DNA from: Pycnopodia helianthoides
Lineage: Eukaryota; Echinodermata; Asteroidea; Forcipulatida; Asteriidae
Assembly (NCBI GenBank): GCA_032158295.1
Contig: CM063260.1
Coordinates: 4,783,501-4,847,500 of the forward strand
Length of the DNA: 64,000 bases
Direction of reading: 5' to 3'
The notes beneath the pieces are model-generated. The model did no database searches and was not told the DNA's origin. It saw nothing but the letters and a program-made list of their open reading frames with translations. Shown in pieces: positions 13,601 through 27,100 of this stretch. Both the position numbers and the translations under genes were made by a program. Positions within the stretch are counted from its first letter, which is position 1; every line of letters starts with the position of its first letter.

Positions 13601-16600
13601 AATTGACAAACTCATTGGTGCACACTCACGGAGGCATGCACACAGCACAAAACCGCTCCCCCATAAACACAGTCAATACATAATTGTATCAAATTTCTGC
13701 CACAGTTTATGATTGAACAGGAGAACATTTCGGGACAAGGAAAAATCTGACCCCAGTGTCAAGACCTACAAACACAGATCCTCCACTGTTCAGAAAGGTC
13801 TATGTTGAAAATAATCAAACTGTCACGTAGGCACTTCATGGTCCTCTAGGTGACCTGAATACCGAAGGCAACGCTCTTAACAAAAACGGGGCGAGAAAAA
13901 AAAAAAATTGAATGATTCAGCTGCAATCTTAAACGTGTAACCATCCTTTCCTTCTTTTCAAATCAAGTTTAAGCGACGGTATTCGTGCGATAACAAAATA
14001 TGACCTTATTTCTTCAAGCGCAGCCTGTGAGGGGGAGGACAAATGTTATGATTCAGGCATCTTTTTAAGGAGCTTTTCCTATTCAACATCAAGATAAGCT
14101 ACAGTCATTTGACTGATAATATTTTTGAGCGAATGGGAGAGGTAAAAGAAAAAAGATATGTTACAGATTTGGAATGGGGGGGGAGGGAAGGGAAGGAAAT
14201 AAGGAAATTGCATATTGGCAATTAGATATGGTAACCACTAACACCCTGGTGATGTAACCTCCATCTAGCCCAGGGTCTCAAGGAAAGGGATGGCTACTCA
14301 TGCACTGCATAGACGTGAGCTCACTGAGGTCATAACCAGCATCGCTCGAGGGCTGGCCTTGGTGCCCCATTTTTTGAAGTCTTCCAAAGGCATCCTTATC
14401 TTGCCATGGAAAGACTCTTTCCTCCATTCGCTCCTCTTCAAGGTTTCCAGAAAGTGTAAAATGCAAAAAGTAAACCTTGAAATCTTATTTAATTGAGAAG
14501 ATTTGGTATGATTTTGCAAAGAGACAGGTTCTTCCAGCCAGACCTACCATCCCACCAAGACCTATTACTCAGCTGAGTTCTCACCAATGTGGCATTCGCT
14601 TCTCAAGAATGACTTCTGAGAGGCCCGAGTATGACCCCCAGAATCCAGAGTTGACAACGACGTCAGGAGAAGAGGGGGGGGGGAGGGAGAAATTGCAATG
14701 TACGCAGTCAAATGAAAAGCTGTTTGCCTTTGGAGTTAAACCCAGAAGCCTCAATCAAAAGAAAGGGACACACAAACCAACCAGGCCAGACAATGCAACG
14801 TTGCGTCATTGTGCAACTCATCCAACACGGTAAAGCTCTTCTGGCAGGGAGGTAACAAAGTGGACAAAGATTTGTCAGGTTTCAACATCTCTGAACACAC
14901 AGATCGGGAGGAAACGGGTCGGGGTTGCGTCACAGTCACACAGCTGTACCTGATGAGTACTTCGGACCTCTGTCTGAACCCCAACTTGAGAACATAGCCA
15001 AGGGCTTGACATCCCCCCCCCCACTATCTTGGGCTCTCTTTTTTACCACCCATTAATGTCATGGTTTGGAATGTTTAATCAAGGAGTGGTTAACTTGACC
15101 TCTGAACTTAGACACATCTTAAGCGGAAATGGAAATGCCGAGTCTTGATCTTAAGTACCGAAAATGACAATTTGTTTGAAAATGGTGCCAGCAAGACTGG
15201 CAAGTGGGGATGTTCGCATTACAGTCAAATGTAGGACAAAGTCGAAATGCAGGACCCCGGCAAAGTATGTGTAAATTATTACATCAAGACGGCTGGGATG
15301 GGTTTGTATACTAAAGGCTCTGCAAAGTGACTCAACGTATGTGACTAACATCAAAGTGCAAACAATTTTGGAGGCATCAATTTTGCTCAAAAGTAATCTG
15401 AAACTGTTTACCGACTACATTAATCAAACGTATAACAAAACAAAACAAAATTCAAGAGATACTCCTCTCAAGCAATGTAAAGATCTACGCTATTGTTCTT
15501 TCCAAGGCAGCCAACTTTTGTTAATGACAAAGTAAAACTCTAACCAAAACTACCACTGCAGGAGGTATTCAATTACAAAGTCCGAGTGATAAACGATCCA
15601 TAACTGTCCATAGTTATAATAGTGGTACATGTACATATAGGCCATCAATATAATAAAAAAACAATTCACTAAGAGTTCATTGAATATTTCATTGTGCCAC
15701 ATTGGAAAAGTCAAAGATGGTGGTGGTGGGGGGGGGGGGTGATGCCAGAGGGTTTTAAATTTGAAAACAAATTCTGCCAACCCACAAATTATCACAATCT
15801 TGATGAAACTAGTACAGCAGTGGAACCATAGGTGAACAAATTGAGGGGAAAAAAAGGCTGACAGACACTAAGCACAAAGGATCGTCTGTGGAAACACGCA
15901 AGGTCAAAAGTTACTGGCCTACTTTGTCCATCCTTTTTTTAAATGAAACAAAGTGTTTGCACCCGATTGTGCAAACAAATCTAGAGATGCAAGGGCAAGA
16001 TTAATTTCTGTCTTGATATCATTTTCCTGTTTTACTTAAAAACCAGTGTAGGACCCAATTTTATGGTGCTGCTTGCCACAGTATGGACCTCTATCATGCT
16101 GCCACCATCTTGGTCATGTTCCCTGACCCCAACAACAGTAATGGATGCTAATATTCCTTGTACAAAAAGGAACCAGACTATTTTTCCCTTCCAGCCTCGG
16201 TTTGGTTACATTGATTTGTATGGGCGACATCAAAATGACCGCACCATGATAAAGGTCTATTCTACACTTAGAGTCCCATAGAACCACACGCTTTAGAGGG
16301 CGCCATAAACGCAGAATTCTGTGGTAAGCAGCACCATGAAATTGGGTCTCGGTCTTAATTTTTAAACGGGGTGGAACTGAGAACTTTTGACACCTTTTTG
16401 TCACGAAATTCTAGCGCCAGTGTTTCAGATCATGAGTGATACCACATTTACCATTATGTGTTAAGGTGTAATTTATTGCTGAAATCCTATCCTGACAGAA
16501 TATGCAGTTGCTAGCCAACTATGTCGAGACTGCATTCTGCAGGCCACATTCAAGTTCAAATATCAAGACATAGGCATTCCGCCATCCCGTACACAATCAG

Positions 16601-17980
16601 AACGAATTAGATTTGAAAGAAACAAGACCCAAGTTTGCGCTGCTTTTAAAAATGTACACAAAAGTTAATTGTATTGGTATCGGATTTCACCAGAATGTCC
16701 TCCGTCCGTGATCTGAAGTTAAATCTTGCAGATGCATACAAGCGTGCCTGTTCTCTTCTGGATCTGGTTTTATATTCCAGTCAATACATTGAAAACTAGA
16801 CTGACATTCAACAGTTGAACTTGCAGGTCTGTACACTAAAGTCAAGTCTAGTCAAAAGCAATTTCCATCCAAGTCCAAGTTGAGTCACTTGTCACTTCTA
16901 TCCGAGTCAAATTCAGTTACAAGTATGTTTTCTCCACATCCAGTCAGAGATATTTTGAATGAAAGTCTGGACGAGTTGCATTTAATGCAAGTGAGAATGT
17001 CAGACACCCAGCTGATTAAAAAATCCCAGCCATTTCCTCAAGTCCAATTGGAAATTCGAATCTCTATTGTCTATTGGAAAACAAGCGATCGTTGTTTGCT
17101 TTGTTTTCAATTCAGTGTCAATTCAAAATCTACTCCAGAAAGTCAATACTAGTTATTTTCTAAATGCACCAGAGCATATCAAATTGCAATTTCCCAGAAA
17201 ATCAAATCAAATGAGAAGTTACACCTCTGCTAACGGCATTTTGGGGAGCACAGACATGTACATCAACAGTTTTAGTTATTATTGAGCTTTGGTATGAAAC
17301 TCTAGGTGCATGTTTCAGATAAAGAAAACTCTGCAAGGAGAAGAATAAGCTAGGGTGATAAAATTTGATTACATACCCCCGGGCATTTCGCAGCCTTTCA
17401 ATTTGACATCAAACGTTATTTTTTAGTGTCGCTTACAATTTTGACAAAGAACAAATTGTAGAAACCTAGATACATGTATTCAGTCAATCAAAACTACAGC
17501 CCAATCACATATTTGTTGACAAGACTGACGACAAAACTGTAGTTATTTTCCTCTGTATGAAGTGTTGATTCCAAGTGCATTGTTAAAAACTCAAGTTATT
17601 TTATACAAAGATTACAGGCGTGACCGTTCACAGACTGACCTAATTTTAAAACTGTAAGCATCCAGCAATACACCTTTATCATATACATGTATCATGATTC
17701 CTTAAAATTTAGATTTTCAAGGTGAGCCTACTACCCCAGTGGAATAACTTCTTTCTGTCATGTGTTTCTTGAAGTTATGATGATATCAAACACCTACTAC
17801 ATGTACAAACATCAATGAGGGAGTCTAGCTGCAGGGTCTTAATCTTATTTCATGATTCCTGTTTGCATTTAAAATATCTAAAACATATTTTAATGTTTCA
17901 TCAGGACAGACAACTTTTCCACACTGCCTTGGTTTGGCTACAATAATATGGACATACATGTGCATGGTAGCAAGATGAAG

Positions 17981-18420
17981 ACACAGAAGGTCTACAGACC
18001 TGAAGAGAGGTCTAATTACCAGAGAGGACCAGAGACCTACAGTGTACAGAGAGGTTTACAGACCTCCATAGGGGTCTGAGAGTCTACAGACATGCAGAGG
18101 TATACATAAACTATGGTAACAGAGATTTCTACAGACCAACAGAGATAACAGACCAACACAGAGGTCTACAGACCGACACAGAGATTTAGATACAGACACT
18201 CCATAGTCCATAGACCTACAGAGATATCTTCAGACCCACAGAGAGGTCTGCAGACCTCTTACAGACCTACAAGGTCTACAGACTTACTGCAGACATTAAG
18301 AGGTCTACAGACCGGCATAGAAGTTCACAGACCTACTATAGCCCTGCAGAGAGATTTACTGACCTGCAAAGAGGTATACATACTAGTACTACAGACCTAC
18401 AGAGGGGTCTACAAACCAAC
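17981..18420. repeat. Degenerate minisatellite, about 440 bp
   Basis: Roughly twenty imperfect units built on ACAGAGAGGTCTACAGACCT. The words GGTCTACAGACC and ACAGACCTACAGAG recur throughout with substitutions and small length changes. The unit is itself partly palindromic (AGGTCT...AGACCT). It lies deep in the gene-poor stretch. Confidence 0.9.
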
Positions 18421-19685
18421 ATGTGTGCACAATACTTTTTAAGAAAGGTGTCACACAAAAAAGGTTTCACTTTACGTTTAAGTCCCAGTAATCAAGTGAG
18501 CAGTACAAGGAAAACATGCTATTTTAGTTAATCTGGGAATTTCTAGGTTTTTTTTCATAATTGTGTTATAAATTGTGTTTTTCCCCTTTTGAATCATGCA
18601 AATTAACTCCAAACTACTTTTCCATCTGTACATAGCTTGTTTTCCTGAATAGCTTGTTAAACGGAAACTTTTTGTGAGCAGGAAATGTCATGATACCTGA
18701 CTGCATGTCTCTTTATATATATCGTAAGTTAAAACCTGGCGAGTTTCCTTAACACTGACTAGTACTAGTAGTAAAACTGAGTAATTCTTCATTGACAAGA
18801 AGAAATTTCCAAAACTGAATGCAAAACTGTTGTCACTGCTATGATTTTCTATGGTATCCCTCGAAGAAAAATCTCTGAAACGCAAAACATGAATCAAAAA
18901 AAAAAATCAAAAAAAAGTCACTGACCCACATTTTTGGACTGAAATTACTTTACAAAATCTCTCTCTTAAAAAAAAAGGTCCTTGGAAAACAAAACCATCT
19001 CTCATTGACAGGCTAGAAAGTTCTGATCTTCCGCTGACAGCTACACTACATGCTGGCATCTTAAATATCTATAGCTAAAAGCCCCAGCAATGATAATATT
19101 GATAAAGGTTAGGGGGATTTGTTAGCTGGTGTGAAGTCCTACAGTTTGTTTATTTCTAATCTAAATAACCCATGCCAGTTTTCACAGCTAGAACAAACTA
19201 ATGGTGATAAGGGGGGGAGGGGAGGGGGTTGCAAGTGTTGCTCTATCCATAGCTCCCCAAACCTCCTTTGCTCTAAATTCTTAACATCTGTGACTTCTCC
19301 AACAGAAAAGACAACATTTGAGGCTCCACGCAAACCAAAAAGATAAGGCACTACAAAATTCAGACCTTGAACTCATTCTTCAAGAAGCCAAGGCAGAGAA
19401 CACTTCTTGTGGGAGGACAATCAAAGAATGTCTATTGGGGATTTCAAGGAAAAGAAAACTGCTAGACATCACCCGTGTGAACTTCAACGCAAGATCAGTT
19501 TTGGTTTTAAAGTAAATCATGGATCCAGTGATCAATCATACAAATCTTCATCTATGATCTGCAGAGGTATCAAAAATAACTTTCAGTCATTTTGAACAAA
19601 ATGTGCTTTCACTTTATAAGAGATCATTCATGTTCCATCAAACCTGGCATGGTTTATTCTGATTATTATTATTAAATTTCCTTTT

Positions 19686-20006
19686 GACCATGTAACCTGT
19701 GACATCACATGTTTTACAAGAGCCACAGAGCCTGAATTTTCTGCAGGCGTGTTTTGTACACAACTCAATGGAAGCAAACATTACATCATGGAGATTGCAC
19801 CGCCTGATTTTCATCAAATTCTGATACGAAGAAAGGGACCACATCTCAAAACTTGTTCAGCTGTTACTTTGTTCACTCTTGAACTAATGTGGAAACTATG
19901 ACACAAATTGTCAAACTTCCCATGTGACCAGTGCAGTATCTTGCCTGCCGGGAACTGACCTGGAACGCACAAGGTCACTCTTTTTGTAAACAAGGGTTAC
20001 ATGGTC
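19686..20006 (+). mobile_element. GACCATGTAACC-ended MITE, full copy
   Basis: It starts GACCATGTAACC and ends GGTTACATGGTC, exact inverted repeats of 12 bp. Inside are TGACATCAC, GAGCCACAGAGCCTG, GTACACAACTCAATGGAAG, GATACGAAGAAAGGG, AACTTGTTCAG and CTTTTTGTAAACAAGG. Two partial copies and one other near-full copy occur in this window. Confidence 0.8.
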
Positions 20007-21080
20007 TGAGTGGACATAAAGACAATAACGTTGAAAGGAATGTACAATTTTGCTTGAAATACATGTAGCCTATGTTTAACAAAAAAACTCCCTGAAATGA
20101 GCATACAAGAGCACGATTTAAGACTTCCCCTTGAAGTACATATAGGAAATTGACTGAGCCTACTCAGGATTTCTTGCAGTCCCTCTCAGCAAGGAGGGGC
20201 GATGATTTGCTTTAAGTCTTGGAAATCTGCGCTTAAAGTTAAACTACACGTGTAGAAGAAAAAAGAGCCCTTTGCATTCCATTGTTTTCTGCCATCACAC
20301 CATTTGAAGAATAATGAAACAGGCATGTGGCCCTCACGATTCTGCTTTACCAGGGCTCTAAATTTAAAATGGAACACAGACCTGACGCCAGCGATTTTAG
20401 CATTGGGCCAGTAAGCTAAATGCTAGACAAGTCCCGAAGTCTCATTTTTTATCCATGAAACATTCTTATGTTAGTGTACGTCTGGTCCAGTGAAAAATTG
20501 AAGCTGCAAGACCAGTATTGTTGTACCAATTTCTTGTATCACTTCATGTACAATTATCAAATTGGTGTCAAATTACAGCAACAACAACGCTCCCCGGGCT
20601 TGACGTTGGCACCTCGTCATGTAATGAGCTTCACACGAGGCCTACAGCTTCTCGTGAGGGTTCACACCAGGCTTCTTGTGAGGCGCTCGATCACATGCAT
20701 CCAGCTTCCCTTGGTAACAATCCGTACCAGAAGAGGCAAGCCTCCATAGCCTCTCAAAATTATCTTATCATATCTAACACAACAGTAACGCTTTAATCTT
20801 ATGATGAATTAACAGCAGTTGAACAAGCAGAGGCAAAGGGGTTCCTGAAATAATTACATGGGAGGGGGGATCCAAAAGGTCACATTTCTCTTGTGTGATT
20901 CACACCCTGAGCCCTGTAATGTATCTCCCCGTTATCCTTGTCTTGAAGAACAGGAAATAAAGGTGGGTGATCCAGAGCCATGAGTCTGCGTAGTTTCCTG
21001 TCGAGACTCGAAGACCGAACCAAAAAAAAAAACGTCTCGTCAAAATATTAAAACCTTTTCAAGGAATGATGTGTACTTAC

Positions 21081-21190
21081 GATACATGCAGCCCGATTCT
21101 CCATTGAATCGAGACCATCCATGGCAACATTTGTAGCGTGTGACGTATGAGTTCTCATAAACCAGACGGTAGGAAGTGTAGTATGCAGTC
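21081..21190 (-). CDS. MEGF6: MEGF6-like exon 3: C-terminal half of EMI domain
   Basis: The acceptor TTTTGAACAG precedes GACTGCATAC and the donor is GTAAGTACAC. The frame reads TAYYTSYRLVY, then a YKCCHGW block and a final cysteine, completing the EMI fold. The exon ends one base into the next codon, so the following exon (presumably the first EGF repeat) must begin with two bases of that codon. Confidence 0.85.
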
Positions 21191-24100
21191 CTGTTCAAAA
21201 GTCAATGAAAAATCGTAGATGAGTTACATGTTGAAGCAGGTTTTCTTAAAACTGTTTTGACATATTGTCCTTCATGAAAATTATAGGGATTGTTTTATCG
21301 CACTTTTCATAAAAACATTTTGTCTTTTTTTTTAAAATTGAGTGCTTCAAGACCCATTCCAGACCTGGCACTAGGAATAAATTTGGAATAAAAAGCTTTG
21401 CAAATGACTGCAACAAAATTCAAAAGTGTGCTTTACTCGTCCCTTTCCCTGAAACGCAAGCGCACCTAAGACAAGATCTTGTTGTGCTCTTTATTTGTCA
21501 ATGTTGAGCCAAAATATATTGATCCGCTTTCATTCAATATTGACAGAGGTGTTACACAGAAGGTCAATTGACTCATAAACTATGTTCGACCCCATTCTTG
21601 GAAACTTGCATTTGTATTCTTATGTAAAAGAACCAGTCCCATGCCCATTACGTGGGGAGGAAGGTAAAATGGACGAGTTTCGATAACAACGATGTCAACC
21701 AGAAATAATACACTAAGATATTTAAAGGCAGGGTGTAGCCTACTTTTGGTAATTACTCCACAACTTAATTACCATAAAAACTTACTTGGTAAAGAGCACT
21801 GGAGAGCTGTTGATATTGTAAAACATTGTTAGAAACGACCCCCTTTGATGTAATGTACTTTTAGAGAAAGAGGTGATTTTTCACCTCCAAAACAGGCATC
21901 TGAAAGCAAACAATTCTATGCAACTAGGGTGTTTTTTTCTGTCATTATTTTCTTGCAACTTTGAAGACCAATTTAGGCCAAATTTTCACAGGTTTGTTAT
22001 TTTATGCATATGTTGGGCTACACAAAGTGAGGATACTGGTCTTTGACAATTACCAAAAGTATACCCTGCCTTTATTCATAACAATGTTATATCTCCAGTA
22101 CTAAAATTTATAGGCTTGAGGAACTTGTCAAATTACACAAAAGTTACGACTACAGAGTAGAAGACAATTTTCTACAGTAAACTTAGAACTGTTTTCAAGG
22201 AAAAGCTGCACAAAGGTCGAGCACACATTTCATGTGCTTAACGTAAAATATGAAAATCACTAGTGTGCAGAAGCTGACGGCGCAGCTGGGCTCCGAACAT
22301 GAGTTGTAAATTCCCACTGGCATTTTCATATTTTGAGTCATTGCCTTCCAACGGAAAACCATAAATTTGCAAATGATTCACGGAGATGCATACATGTACC
22401 TGTGGGTAATACCACACTTTTGCGGTCCCTGGTCCACATTATACTGTTGTTCTTCATGGTTTTCCTGGGGTTTTTTTTCATTTAAGATCTTATATTCATT
22501 TTTCATTTGTTAGTTTGTCTGCTTATTTTGTTCAGTTTTTTTGTGATAGCCAACTAAATTTTTCTTTCTTGTCCATCTTGTTTGTTTATCTAGCATTATT
22601 ATTATTATTAGTGGGATTTTGTATGTTTGGTTGGGGGAGGTGCTTGCTTTGCATTTCTTAAGTTTAATACAATTTGTTTTGGTCAAATCAACATTTCAAA
22701 CAATAATAAAATATTAAAAGAGAGTCAAAGGTGGCCATCTAAACAAAAAATTGCCATCCAGAAATTGCACACCTGTTTGTTAAAAATTAGTAGTGTGCAG
22801 TCAGCAGGACCACTTCCCCACGTATGTTGAAAAGCCAAGGGTCAGGGGTTTTAACAGCATGACATATTTACTTGTAATTTTGGCCGGTGGAGTTGGAGGT
22901 TCTTGATTTTTTAGAAACCCATTTTTAAAAGTAACAGTTAACAATTGCAATCAAAGAAACAAAATTGTATTCATAGCGCAAGTAGCTAAACAGTAGCAGC
23001 ACCACACCTGTTAATATGGAGGGGGAGGCAAGCTTAAATTTAAGGGGTCAAACATTAATTTTTGACGGACTTACACAAGCATTATTCTTGAGCTGGGGTA
23101 CAATGCAAACATAACTGCGTTAATGTGGGTGCACTGGTTTGAGGTCAAATTTAATTTTGGCCATTGAAAAAAAAAAAAACTCCCACTTCCCCTATAATGC
23201 TACTGGCTAGAAAATAGAAAGAAAAGGCAATGTACCCTGTGAAACAGACACTGTTCTCAAGAAAAGGCTCTCCCAAAATGGTTCCGCTAATAAAGCCAAC
23301 TAAAACTTCTCTTTTTACATTTAATTGTATCAAGAAAATATACAAAGGTTTGTTCGGAACAGTTGCTCCAAGGTAAGAAATACGCCACTGTTCTCAATTT
23401 ATCCCAGGTATTCTTAACCGCTTACTGATTTCACAATCATATCTGAACTTATCAACGCATGTAGCCTCTGGGCCTAAATTCCTGATGTTCTTTTTTTGGT
23501 CAACATTCTCCAGATCCTCCTGTTGACATCAACAGCCATTTTTAGTTTCTAAATACTTTCGGTCTTGGAACGTAAGTTTCCTCCAAGTTCTCCTTGAGGG
23601 CGTTTAAACTGGAGCTAAAGCAAGAGTGGTCGTTCACTGTGTTTTCTTGATGAACACATTAGAACTGTAATGTCCCAACAACAACAAAGGAGGAAAGTGC
23701 CCACTGCCAAGCATAGCAGACTCTGTATTTGTATTTTTATTGGCACAGCTGAGAAACCCAAAACGAGGAAATAAGCTGATCAGCTGAAAATGTACATTTC
23801 TGTACATGTTTATCTTCATTCATTTAAAATAAATACTGACAGCCATTAGGTTATTAAAGGCAAAGTATACCATTGGTTTTTGGAACCGTTTGATTTTATC
23901 AATCCTACATAAATGTAGATATGTACAACAAAACTAACCTGTGTAAATTTCATTTCAAAAGGTGGTAGCATTTTTGAGATATCGCCAAATCTGTAGCGGC
24001 TATGTTCACGCAGGAAGAATGATATACATGTAGGTAATTGCAATACACAATCTGAGAAATGTTTCATGCACTGAAATTGTTTTTGAATCCCCTTCTCTAA

Positions 24101-27100
24101 AACTACATTCCTTAGAAGCAAGATAATCGTTGCTCAAAGTGTTATACATTGTCAACAGCTGCAGTGCTTCTTTACCAAGTAAGTTTTTATGGTAAAAAAA
24201 AAAAAAACACTTTAAATCCAATCACAGTTTACTCCTCAATGAGTTTTCTAAATCAATAAATGGCTTGTTTTGCCAGCTTTCTATCAAACCATGAATGATC
24301 AGTTGACAGTCAAATTCATGGGGTGTTAAGTTTGTTTTTTCCCCTCTAAGTATCCTGTAAACTTGTAGCTGTATGGTACGTTTTGACAGGAAGAAAAATG
24401 AGTTAACAGCCGGTTCCCCTCTTCCAAAGCCGATCCGGTGAAGAGGTTACTGGCAAACAGGCAATTTGCTTGATCCCCTGGCGGCGATATGTTTGTAAAA
24501 GCAGCATTGTGTTTCTTTGTGTGGAAGGAAGTATTTTGTCAGCATGCAGAAAACCGCACAGGGAGTTCAATGTAATGTTGATATGGTGACTTGAGCTGCC
24601 AGTAAATCGTTAAAAACAGGCATTCTTTCCCTCATGTTAAGGTGGTTAATTTTACGTTGGAAAGTTTGACAGATATTGCCAAGGCTCAAAGGTTTTATGT
24701 CATACTCCATGAGCATAAATGTAAATAACACAAGTTTATGGACAGCAAAAATAAAATACACATTGTAGAAGGTTTTGAAAAGAAAACACACGGTTAACAG
24801 GAGACTACTACAGTGCTGAATAAACTAATTGATTGTAAAAGAGACTGGGACCTTTTTTAGTAAAATGAAGGGTACACCAGCCCAGGACTCAAATTTGTGG
24901 GGAATTCCGCAAGACCACAGGGCAGACCCCAGGGCTTCTGTAGATTAAAATTGTCACTGGACCAGAAGAATTTTTACAAGACCAGTTGATCAAATTGAGA
25001 AAAAGCCGTTTTTTATTGAAGATACTAAACAGTAAGTCCAATTAAAAAATACAAGACCGCTTGTCCGGTCATGAGTTTACTGCCCCGACACTAAAACTTC
25101 ACTGGCCTTGGAACAATGGCCTCTTCAAAGAGGTATAGTTTCTTTAATCTATTAAGCAAGTTTGCAAACCACAGAAATTGTTTACTAAAAGAAAAAAGTA
25201 CAACTAGAAACAGATTACCAGTGTTCTCCCTTAACAGTGGTGGGTCCGCTGGCCAAATGCCAGTTAAAAAATGAGCAACTTCAGGTTGTTGATGACAATT
25301 GCGAAAACCTTTTAGAAATTGGTGACCTAGCCGGTGGCCACTGATACAGGGTTCCAACAATGCATGTGTTGGATTAATATTTGACATGGGGGCAGGGGGA
25401 CAACTGTGCTGTATTGTAGTGAGTTGACCCCTTGTGCATGACCCTTTTCGCCTCTCACCACTGTGACCTTGGTTTGATTCCAGGTTAAGGCTATGTGAGT
25501 AGAGTTGTGCAATGGTTCTCTCCTATGCCACAAGGAGATTTCTCGGGGGTCCTCCGGTTTTCATCCATCTAGAAAAATTAAACACTTCCACACTCTGGTT
25601 GTGTTTCGTGGTCATGTATTGGTCGGGGTGGCTGGCGGCCATGGGCGCCAATGCATGCCTAAGTCTTGAACACATTGTAGCTGCGTCCTTCGCAATTTAG
25701 CTTCTCAATGACAAGTAAGGATATTTAACCTCCTAAATTATTATCATAATTGTTATACTTTGCCCAACTAATTATTCTTACCTCCTTTCATAGCCGACAC
25801 ACCATTGTCCAGAATAGCCACAATTTGGCCTCCATACTTTCACCATTCTTGTGTAAGCTTTCACGCAGGGCCTTCGATGTCCGATCATGGAAGGCTCCTG
25901 GTAGGGGCACACATGTGGCCTGGAAAAAGAATCATCCGGTGTGTCAATTAGGGAGAAAATGACATGTGTAATTGACAATGGAATGTGCGCATGCATCCAC
26001 CATGAGGGCAGTGATTAACTTAGAAAGCTGATCTTTGGGAAATCATCTGAGGAATTTGGGTTAAAAATACGACGGACTGATCAGTCCTGTTACGATGTTT
26101 GCTGACGTTTAGCACCTTATTATAATGAGAAAATAGAATTAGCTGTTGCAAACTGCTTACCAACCAAATGGTTTAGATGAAAAATATGGCTAATGGCATC
26201 ATTGCATGACATCATGACCCTAGCAGGCTAGCACAGACTTTTGGAAGGCTAAATCACAACACAACACACACATAAACAGATACTGGTGTTACTGAAGCAG
26301 TCAAGTGGAAAGAAGGTTGAAAAGAGAGAGGGGCAGAAAGCAAGGGATGAACAATTGATGAGGGAGACAAAGGGAGGTGGGTAGAGGGATGGGGCTGCTT
26401 TATTATCATGAAAACATCTTGCTTTTTTCTCCAACTCATTGCAATGTAACCATACTGAGGACTGAAGGGTAGACATTTGACCCTTTTGGGGTACAATAAT
26501 GATCAGAAAGAGAGCACGGCACAGACTCTGGCGTGGTGTGTCATGGCAGTTAAGAACTCAAGCTCTGGTGTTTCTGATCAGCAAAGTGTGGGTTCGAGTC
26601 CCGGTTGAGACACTTGTGTCCCAATAGCATGATACTTTACCATAATGGCTTTGTCCTCCATGTGGTATGGTCCCATGTACCACTAGTGTACATAAAAGAA
26701 TCCATAACACTTTATCGTAGAATAAGGTTTAACCCCTGTGTTTCTGGTCCACATAGCAAGCACCCTTGTTGACAGGTTTCCTAAGGCTTGCGAGCTGCAG
26801 TGACCAAGTTCACTTTGGAGGCACCATTGGTTTTATTACCAGAAATTTATAATAATAACAATTATAATATACAAAGGATTTTATTGACCCAGACTCGAAG
26901 CATTCCTCAAAGGTTCCAGACAATTGTTTAACTACATTTGTGGGAAGTGGTTGGAAAGTCAATAAATTAGGTAGAGCTTTAACACAAGAAACACAAGTGA
27001 CAGGGTCCCCCATGCACCCCCTGCACTCCGGGTTGCGCATTCCAGAAAAGGACTTCAGTAAACCATAACTAATAAGGAATTAATGAGATCAGTATTAAGA

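Larger units (their letters stand above)
1..21080. other. Gene-poor stretch, probably a long MEGF6 intron
   Basis: No exon with a recognisable domain, EGF-type cysteine spacing or consistent splice phase was found on either strand. All open frames are short and many cross low-complexity or repeat sequence. The MEGF6-like exon at 21081 ends in a clear donor, so the next exon must lie further left; none was recognised, so this is most simply the start of an intron longer than 21 kb. A small exon could have been missed. Repeats inside are listed separately. Confidence 0.5.

Noticed and set aside
26540..26620. Possible functional tRNA gene
   Set aside because: The A-to-B box spacing is roughly right, but stems do not pair and the sequence continues into a repeated non-tRNA body.
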